Origin: Baffinella frigidus
Lineage: Eukaryota; Cryptophyceae; Cryptomonadales; Baffinellaceae
Reading direction: 5' to 3'
Assembly: GCA_026770585.1 (NCBI GenBank)
Contig: MU646766.1
Span: 307,551 to 320,267, forward strand
DNA length: 12,717 bases
Shown: one piece after another, positions 8,042-12,717 of the stretch
Position numbering within the stretch: position 1 is the stretch's first letter
How the letters are laid out: each line of letters opens with the position of its first letter
Position numbers and translations under genes: made by a program
The notes under the pieces: generated by a model
What the model was told of the DNA's origin: nothing
What the model saw: the letters and a program-made list of their open reading frames with translations, nothing else
The model's database searches: none

Positions 8042-8207
8042 GCTGGAGACGGCTGGAGGCTGGAGGCGGCTGGATTCGGCTGGAGGAGGAAGCAGGCGGC
8101 GGGAGGCTCGCGGGATGGGTGGCCGCAAATGTGGGCGGCTGCCTCATCTGTAATATTCTTTATTTTTGACGCTCAGGGACCGAGGCGGAGGAGGGACCGA
8201 GGCGGAG
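8042..8207 (+). repeat. Purine-rich short tandem repeats
   Basis: GGCTGGAGG-type units at about 8042-8110, and two exact copies of AGGGACCGAGGCGGAG at 8175-8190 and 8192-8207. No coding signal. The stretch from 8208 to 8480 that follows shows nothing recognisable. Confidence 0.7.
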
Positions 8208-8483
8208 CGACGGTCATCGACTGTTGCTCCGAAGGGAAAGGGTGCCAGGGGGGGGGAGTGTAACGTGGTTGTGCGATTGTGTGGTACAACTATCTGAGGG
8301 ATTTCCGGTGCTTCTCTGAGACCTTCCCCTCCTCCCGAGGATGCCCCGCTGTGAGGACTGACTATCCGAGGATAGGCCCACCCCGTCCCCCGGTGTCTAA
8401 TCCTGGCTCTCTCCAGTCCTCAAACCCGCTTGCATTGCTGCGTACCTGCAACGCTGAGTGTCAGTTGCCTGTCAAGGAAACTG

Positions 8484-8543
8484 TTTAGGGTTTAGGTTCG
8501 CAAGGTGCAAGGTTGAGGGTTGAGGGGTTGGGGGTTAGGTTCG
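8484..8543 (-). repeat. Short degenerate telomere-like array
   Basis: TTTAGGGTTTAGG followed by GGTTGAGGG-type units; TTAGGTTCGCA occurs at both ends of the tract. It has the same orientation as the other arrays but is not inside an intron I can define. Confidence 0.7.
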
Positions 8544-8680
8544 CAGTCGGCTGCGCGGTTGTGCTGCCGAACGCGTACACCAGGGGCGGCGCGTACAGCC
8601 AAGTACGCGCCTGTTGGCTCATTGCCCCGTCAGCATCTCCTAGGCTCTTGCTCTGCGGACGCTGCTCTTCGTTGGTGGTA

Positions 8681-8983
8681 CAGGGGTACCTCGCTCATAA
8701 GAAACGCCCACCCCCCTAGGATCACCATCCCACGCGAGGCTACAATTGGCCTTTTCTTAAAACCTTCTTTTAGAGGGTCGTTTCTGCGTTGTGTAATAAT
8801 TGTCACGTCTCCGGGCTGACCCCGGGGACGTGACGAATTCTCGTACACATACTGAACGCGACCTTGAAACCAACATTTAAGAAAAGGCCAGTGACCGCCT
8901 TGCGTGGTAGGGCCCTAAGCAAAGGCCTACTGTAGGGCCCTAGCTAGAGGGGGGGTTGTTTTCTTATGGGCGAGAATCAACTG
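8681..8983. mobile_element. Small TA-flanked element, copy b, with nested insertion
   Basis: The left end CAGGGGTACCTCGCTCATAA is preceded by TA (8679-8680); the right end TTCTTATGGGCGAGAATCAACTG is followed by TA (8984-8985). Family landmarks (a C-run near the left end, TAGGGCCCTA in the right half and AGGCCTAC) are present. At about 303 bp it is longer than copies c and d because of the inner inverted-repeat segment at 8747-8890. No protein is encoded. Confidence 0.65.
8747..8890. mobile_element. Nested inverted-repeat element with central hairpin
   Basis: TGGCCTTTTCTTAAA at 8747-8761 is matched exactly in reverse complement at 8876-8890. Near its middle, about 8803-8835, GTCACGTCTCCGGG pairs with CCCCGGGGACGTGAC with little mismatch, giving a strong hairpin. 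It sits inside copy b of the TA-flanked family. The class is not identified. Confidence 0.55.
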
Positions 8984-9577
8984 TAGGAGGATCAGTCTGC
9001 AGGCGCTTGAAATCGCGCATTAGTCGCCGCTTCGCCGGTGTCGTCATCGCTTCCTGCCCGGCTTCCTACCCTCTCCCCTCCAACCCCACAAGCGCCCCCA
9101 AAAATCACCCCCTGCTCCCTTGCCTTCGCGGATTCCCGGAGAGCAGCAGCAGGCGCTCAGCTGGCGCGACGAGGCTCACGCCCGCTCCTCTGGCACCCAC
9201 TTCAGCCGAGACACTGCCCCCTTCAGCCCTTTCGACCCTGGCCTGAGAGACAGCCTAGCCAAAGTTGGGATCAGCCCCTCGGAGCAGCGCGAAAATTTCC
9301 CCGGCAAGAGCAGCCCACAGCTGCGGAGTCGGGGAGGGTTCTCACGATGTAGAGGGAGCACATCGGCGAGGGCACCAGCTTCTGAAACATCATCGCGGCG
9401 ACTGACTTGAGATTATCACGATGGCTCTTCGGGAAAAGTTATCGAGTTGACTTTGAGTGGTCCCAAGGCGGGCCCGTCCTCTTCCGAGGCGGGCCCGTCC
9501 GCCCGCGTGTGGTCGCGCGGATTCTCGGGGGTTCGGAACGCTTGGACGCCCCCCTGTGCTGACCCGGGAGATCTACG

Positions 9578-9969
9578 ATGGGCTACCGGCGCTCAGACAC
9601 CTCCCGGACCAGCCTCTACGATGCTGAGCGCATCGCCCGAGGCCGAGAGCAGGTACCAGCCACCCCTCACCCAGCCTCCGTTTTGGACAAAAGGTGCCCG
9701 AGGCCTTCACACGCGCGACATCGCGGCACATTCTGACTGCTGCGGGCGGGGCACCGCAGCTGGACAAGAGCCAGTGCTACCTGCTCGAAATGCACCAGAC
9801 TCTCGCGTGATACAGGGGAACCTGGCTCATCAGAAAGCGCCGCACCCCCCAGGAACACCGTAGGACCCTAGCAGGCATAGGCCTACAGTGTACATGTACT
9901 GTAGGTTCCTGGGGGGGGGGGGTTCTTTTGAGCGAGGCACCCCTGTACAGCACTCCCGCAGTCTACGAG
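9578..9969 (+). pseudogene. Broken copy of nucleotidase exons 1-2
   Basis: The exon 1 copy (9578-9652) matches the intact gene and keeps its donor. The exon 2 copy starts at 9760 and reads LDKSQCYLLEMHQTLA followed by TGA, where the intact gene reads LLDMDQTLARY. Both motif I aspartates, needed for HAD phosphotransfer, are changed (D to E, D to H), and the Arg codon has become a stop. A 133-bp element interrupts the exon two bases after this stop. The copy ends where exon 2 ends; exons 3-11 are absent. It cannot encode a working enzyme. Confidence 0.88.
9813..9945. mobile_element. Small TA-flanked element, copy c, with visible empty site
   Basis: It starts CAGGGGAACCTGGCTCAT and ends GAGCGAGGCACCCCTG, imperfect inverted ends of about 20 bp. 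TA lies on both sides (9811-9812 and 9946-9947). The intact arm has a single TA at 6921-6922 at exactly this place in exon 2, so the element and the second TA are the insertion product. The interior contains TAGGACCCTAG, AGGCCTACAG, CTGTAGG and a G-run. It encodes no protein. A TA target duplication fits Tc1/mariner-type mobilisation, but other TA-targeting families are possible. Confidence 0.85.
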
Positions 9970-10054
9970 ACGCACCCCCTGCTTCTTGAGCCATGTTTCT
10001 AACCAATACACTGTACTGTTTACAGATAATGTTGGCCTGACTTGAGATGATGCT

Positions 10055-11235
10055 TCACAGGACCAGGCTCATGCGTTGCCGCGGCGTACGCGGAGCTTCG
10101 GAGGAAGCTTCCTCCCCTGGCGCCTCCTCTGAGACATCCCCGGCGTGAGTATCCGCCTCGATTTCCTCGACCAAGTGCGTTTTCTCCTGCAACACCCCGC
10201 ACCCCACTCGCGTCAGACCTCCCGCTCTGCCCCCCCCTCCAGACACCCTCTACCTCCACGCTGACGAGATTGGGGACGCGCATGCTCAAGCACGCCCGCA
10301 CCGCACTCTGGTCAGGCCTCACAGCCCCAAGCAAGCCCCACCAACCCGCCCTATGTACCCGCAGCCTGCGGAATACTGCTGAAGAAAACCCAAGCGATTC
10401 GCAGCATCAGACCTGCTGGCACACCAGCGGCAAGCAAACACAGGCTGGCACAGCGGCGCTGGGCTGGCACGGTAGAGGCTGAGCAGTACAGGGGTACCTC
10501 GCTCATGAGAAACCGCCCCCCCCCCATAGGGACCCTCATAGGGCCCAAGACATAGGCCTACAGGGTCCTGGGAGGAAGCGCTTTCTTATGAGAAAGTAGT
10601 GGGATGGTTGGTAGAGGGCGGGGAGTACCCGATATGTGTACCACGCGAACCAGAGGATGCCCGTGGTGGCCCAGGTGAGCGAGCATGATCCCAGGTACAG
10701 CATCGACATGAGCTCCAGCTTCAGGTTCTCGCACGCCGCTGTTGCCACCTCGTGCAGCACCTGCGTTGCGGTTTGGGGTTTGGGGTGTGGGGTTTGGGGT
10801 GTGGGGTTTGGGGTTTGGGGTGTGGGTTGTGGGTTGTGGGGTGTGGGGTTTGGAGTTTGGGGTTTAGGGTTTAGGGGATTGGGGCTTGGGGTTTGTGGTT
10901 TGTGGTTTGTGGTTTGGGGTTTGGGGTTTGGGGTTTGGGGTTTGGGGTTTGGGGTTTGGGGTGTTGGGTTTGGGGTTTACTGTTTGGCGTGTGGGCTTTA
11001 GGATTTAGGGTTCAGGCTTCAGGGTTCAGGCTTCATGGTTCAGGGTTTAAGGTGTAGGGTGTAGGGTGTAGGGTTCAGGGTTCAGGGTTTAGGATTTAGG
11101 CTTTCGGTTTTAGGTCTTGGGTTTTAGGGTTCGGAGTTTAGGGTTCGGATTTCACATTTTAGGGTCGAGGGTTTAGGGCTCATGGTTCAGGGTTCAGGGT
11201 TCAGGGATAAGGTTTGAGGTTATAGGAATTAGGGT

Positions 11236-11281
<46 letters not shown>

Positions 11282-12380
11282 GGTGTAGGTAGGGTGTAGG
11301 GTGTAGGTTGTAGGGTGCGGGGTGTAGGGTACAGGGTGTAGGGTTCAGGGCAGCCACGAAGCACCCAGCCACTGGCAGCTCCCCCTCACCTCCCCCACCC
11401 CCGCGGGCCCCGCATCGCAAGCAAGGGGGCTGTGTGGCGGCGTGGAGGCAGAGAGAGAGGGGGGGCGGACAGAGGCGACGCTACTGAAAACCCGGGCCCG
11501 TTATTTCGCTAAGCCATTTCACCCTCATATATTTCTCTTCAACTCAGTTGGCCCAGGGAATTGGAGCCACTTGGTGAATGTGAAGCACCTCAAATTTGAA
11601 AGACGGCCCGGGGTTTTCAGTGGCGGGGAGGCGGGGATGGACCGAGATGAAGAGGATGACCTCCGCCATGAAGAGCACCGCGCGAACCTCTTCGCCGCCC
11701 GCGCCGATCTGGTGCCAGATCAGGTACATGGCCGTCCCGCACTGCACGCATGGCTAGAATCAGCCCCCGCCCCACGTCACTGTGTGCGTCACGCACTGCA
11801 CCCCCCCCGCGCGTTACTTGACTGCGAGCGTCGGCTTTGCCACCCCGTGACACCTTTTTCGGGTCCTTAGCACGGCCGCAGCAGGGGGGGCAGACGGCCC
11901 TCGGCCAGGCCGTGTAACCCGCCTCCATCCTCGCCAGAAACCCCGCCGATCATCGCTCGCTATCGCCTTGCACGGGGAGGACACGCGACACCCAACGTGC
12001 TTGGGGCCGACAGGGCGTGGAACGTGTGGCGGAGGGGGGCCTCGTGCTTGGGAACACTGTCAGGGCGTGGCCGGAGTGGGGAGGAGGTCGAGAGGTCGGG
12101 GGGAGAGTGTAGGAGAGTCGGGGGTTTGGTGTTTAGAGTTTAGGGTTTAGGGTTTAGGGTGTAGGGTGTAGGGTGCAGGGGGCAGGGTTTCGGGTTTCGA
12201 ATTTCGGGTTTAGGGTTTAGGGTTTAGGGTTTAGGGGAGACCTGGAGAAGCTGCATCATGCCGCAGACGATGAGCAGCGAGGTGAAGGTAGCCTGGCAGA
12301 TGCGATCCTCCTCCTTGAGTCCCACCTGGATGCAGAGCGATCCCACCAGCAGCTGGAGCATCGCCACCCCCGCGCGGAAC
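10055..12380 (-). CDS. Multi-pass membrane protein, 3' part (four exons)
   Basis: Four phase-compatible exons, in order of translation: 12380-12242, 11741-11643, 10760-10629, 10186-10055, giving 166 residues and a TGA. The first exon starts mid-codon, so the 5' end is missing from the model. Residues 1-110 hold about four hydrophobic segments: around LQLLVGSLCIQVGL, TFTSLLIVCGMM into MYLIW, VLFMAEVILFISVL, and LYLGSCSLTWATTGILWFAW. The last exon encodes a soluble, acidic tail (EKTHLVEEIEADTH onward) ending MSLVL. Introns (11742-12241, 10761-11642, 10187-10628) are GT-AG; the first two contain telomere-like arrays and the last a small element. TGTAA, an algal-type poly(A) signal, lies about 30 bp past the stop (10020-10024, minus). 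I do not recognise the family. Confidence 0.65.
10489..10596. mobile_element. Small TA-flanked element, copy d, in an intron
   Basis: TA (10487-10488), then CAGGGGTACCTCGCTCATGA, a C-run, TAGGGACCCTCATAGGGCCC, AGGCCTACAGGGTCCTGGG and CTTTCTTATGAGAAAG, with TA at 10597-10598. The right end lacks the expected GAGGTACCCCTG, so it is diverged or trimmed. It lies in the last intron of the membrane-protein gene, about 30 bp from the donor. Confidence 0.65.
10771..11350 (-). repeat. Long telomere-like array in a membrane-protein intron
   Basis: About 580 bp of heptamers: GGGGTTT units at 10771-10975, then TTCAGGG/TTTAGGG variants, then eight or so GGGTTGA units near 11230-11280 and GGGTGTA units. 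It starts immediately next to the acceptor (CGCAACGCAG on the sense strand) of the exon at 10760. The remaining 11351-11642 of the intron is unique sequence. Confidence 0.93.
12122..12240 (-). repeat. Telomere-like array at an intron donor
   Basis: TTTAGGG, TGTAGGG and TTTCGGG units. The sense strand of the intron begins GTCTCCCCTAAACCC, so the array starts within a few bases of the donor after the exon at 12242. The rest of the intron (11742-12121) is GC-rich with no further repeat. Confidence 0.9.
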
Positions 12381-12717
12381 CTGCGTCCCACCGATGATGT
12401 CTCAGTCTATTTCGGCCAAGCCATTTCCCGCTCCAAAGTTGACAGATTTGAACAGCAGACCCAGCATGTCAGGTTGAGAATATTGTGTGAACCCGAGTGA
12501 GGCAGAGCTAGGCTTGCTCCCGCTAACCACGCCAGTCACCGTCTTGCACTTGGTTGCCCTGCACGCCTGCCAACCAACCTCGCCAGGGGCGTCGCGACCA
12601 GGGCCTTGCGTGGTCCAGCGCAGCACACACCGCCAGCCTGGGGGGGGACGCGTGCGTGCAGCCTGGCACTGGCAGGGGGGGGTGACACGTGTTGACAACG
12701 CATGTTTCGAGGGGGGG
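12381..12717. other. No gene recognised
   Basis: The upstream exon of the membrane-protein gene must end with two bases of a split codon and a GT donor, but I cannot pick one here. The sequence has short G- and C-runs and no clear coding signal. It is probably intron. Confidence 0.4.

Larger units (their letters stand above)
9275..9969. repeat. Arm 2 of the inverted duplication
   Basis: Inverted copy of 6899-7462, running from CCCCTCGGAGCAGCGCGAAA to TCTACGAG. It is about 554 bp without the 133-bp element and duplicated TA. Differences from arm 1 are few but include a 4-bp length change near 9410-9425 and several changes in the exon 2 copy. Confidence 0.9.

Noticed and set aside
8630-8848. 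Frames containing MSEVPLY or GTSLIRN
   Set aside because: These phrases are translations of the ends of the small TA-flanked elements and recur at each copy.
9120-9410. Plus-strand frame including FSPFDPGLRDSLAKVGISPS
   Set aside because: It looks somewhat coding, but it crosses the duplication boundary at 9275, lacks supporting splice sites, and has no recognised family. Kept only as a note.
9447-9863. Plus-strand 138-codon frame as a gene
   Set aside because: It is in the wrong frame relative to the copied exons and its twin at 6882-7286 overlaps the real gene's exons 1-2. The match reflects the duplication, not coding constraint.
10636-11001. Plus-strand reading frame with VWGLGFGVWG-type repeats
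   Set aside because: It is a translation of GGGGTTT heptamers. The coding exon there is on the minus strand (10629-10760).
1-12717. tRNA or rRNA genes
   Set aside because: I saw no T-loop/anticodon patterns or conserved rRNA blocks on either strand, although a by-eye scan is not decisive.

Overview
This is nuclear DNA from an intron-rich, GC-rich eukaryote, most likely a unicellular alga. The evidence is two minus-strand genes that can only be read by joining many short exons at GT-AG introns, long TTTAGGG-type degenerate arrays (the plant/algal telomere heptamer), many microsatellites, and a family of small TA-flanked inverted-repeat elements. There are no prokaryotic operons or Shine-Dalgarno-led genes. 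A cryptophyte-like alga is my best guess, but that is weak inference from general resemblance.

Layout. 1-2000: no gene recognised; a CT microsatellite, diverged copies of a dispersed repeat, and several sharp palindromes. 2118-2468 (+): the N-terminus of a chorein/VPS13-type lipid-transfer protein, interrupted by about 180 bp of CT/CA microsatellite and ending at a splice donor that is duplicated in a 36-bp tandem repeat. No later exon was found. 2644-7155 (-): a complete gene that I reconstruct as 11 exons whose phases all agree, encoding 455 residues. It is a HAD-superfamily 5'-nucleotidase-domain protein (NT5DC1-like) with all four HAD motifs. Several of its introns are made of telomere-like heptamers or CTGA repeats. 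7156-7462: GC-rich presumed promoter and a possible divergent plus-strand exon.

7463-9274: repeat-rich spacer with two small inverted-repeat elements, one carrying a nested element. 9275-9969: an inverted copy of the 5' end of the nucleotidase gene (6899-7462). In this copy both motif I aspartates are lost, a stop follows, and a 133-bp element has inserted at a TA whose empty form survives in the intact gene. 10055-12380 (-): the 3' four exons of an unrecognised multi-pass membrane protein with an acidic tail; its 5' end is not found in the window. Its introns also carry telomere-like arrays and one small element. 12381-12717: nothing recognised.

The most unusual point is the association between telomere-like repeats and introns. 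Five of the six arrays lie inside introns of the two minus-strand genes, always with the CCCTAAA strand as the RNA-like strand, and one intron (4982-5136) is nothing but such repeat from donor to acceptor. All exon models come from reading the sequence by eye; no search or transcript data were available.
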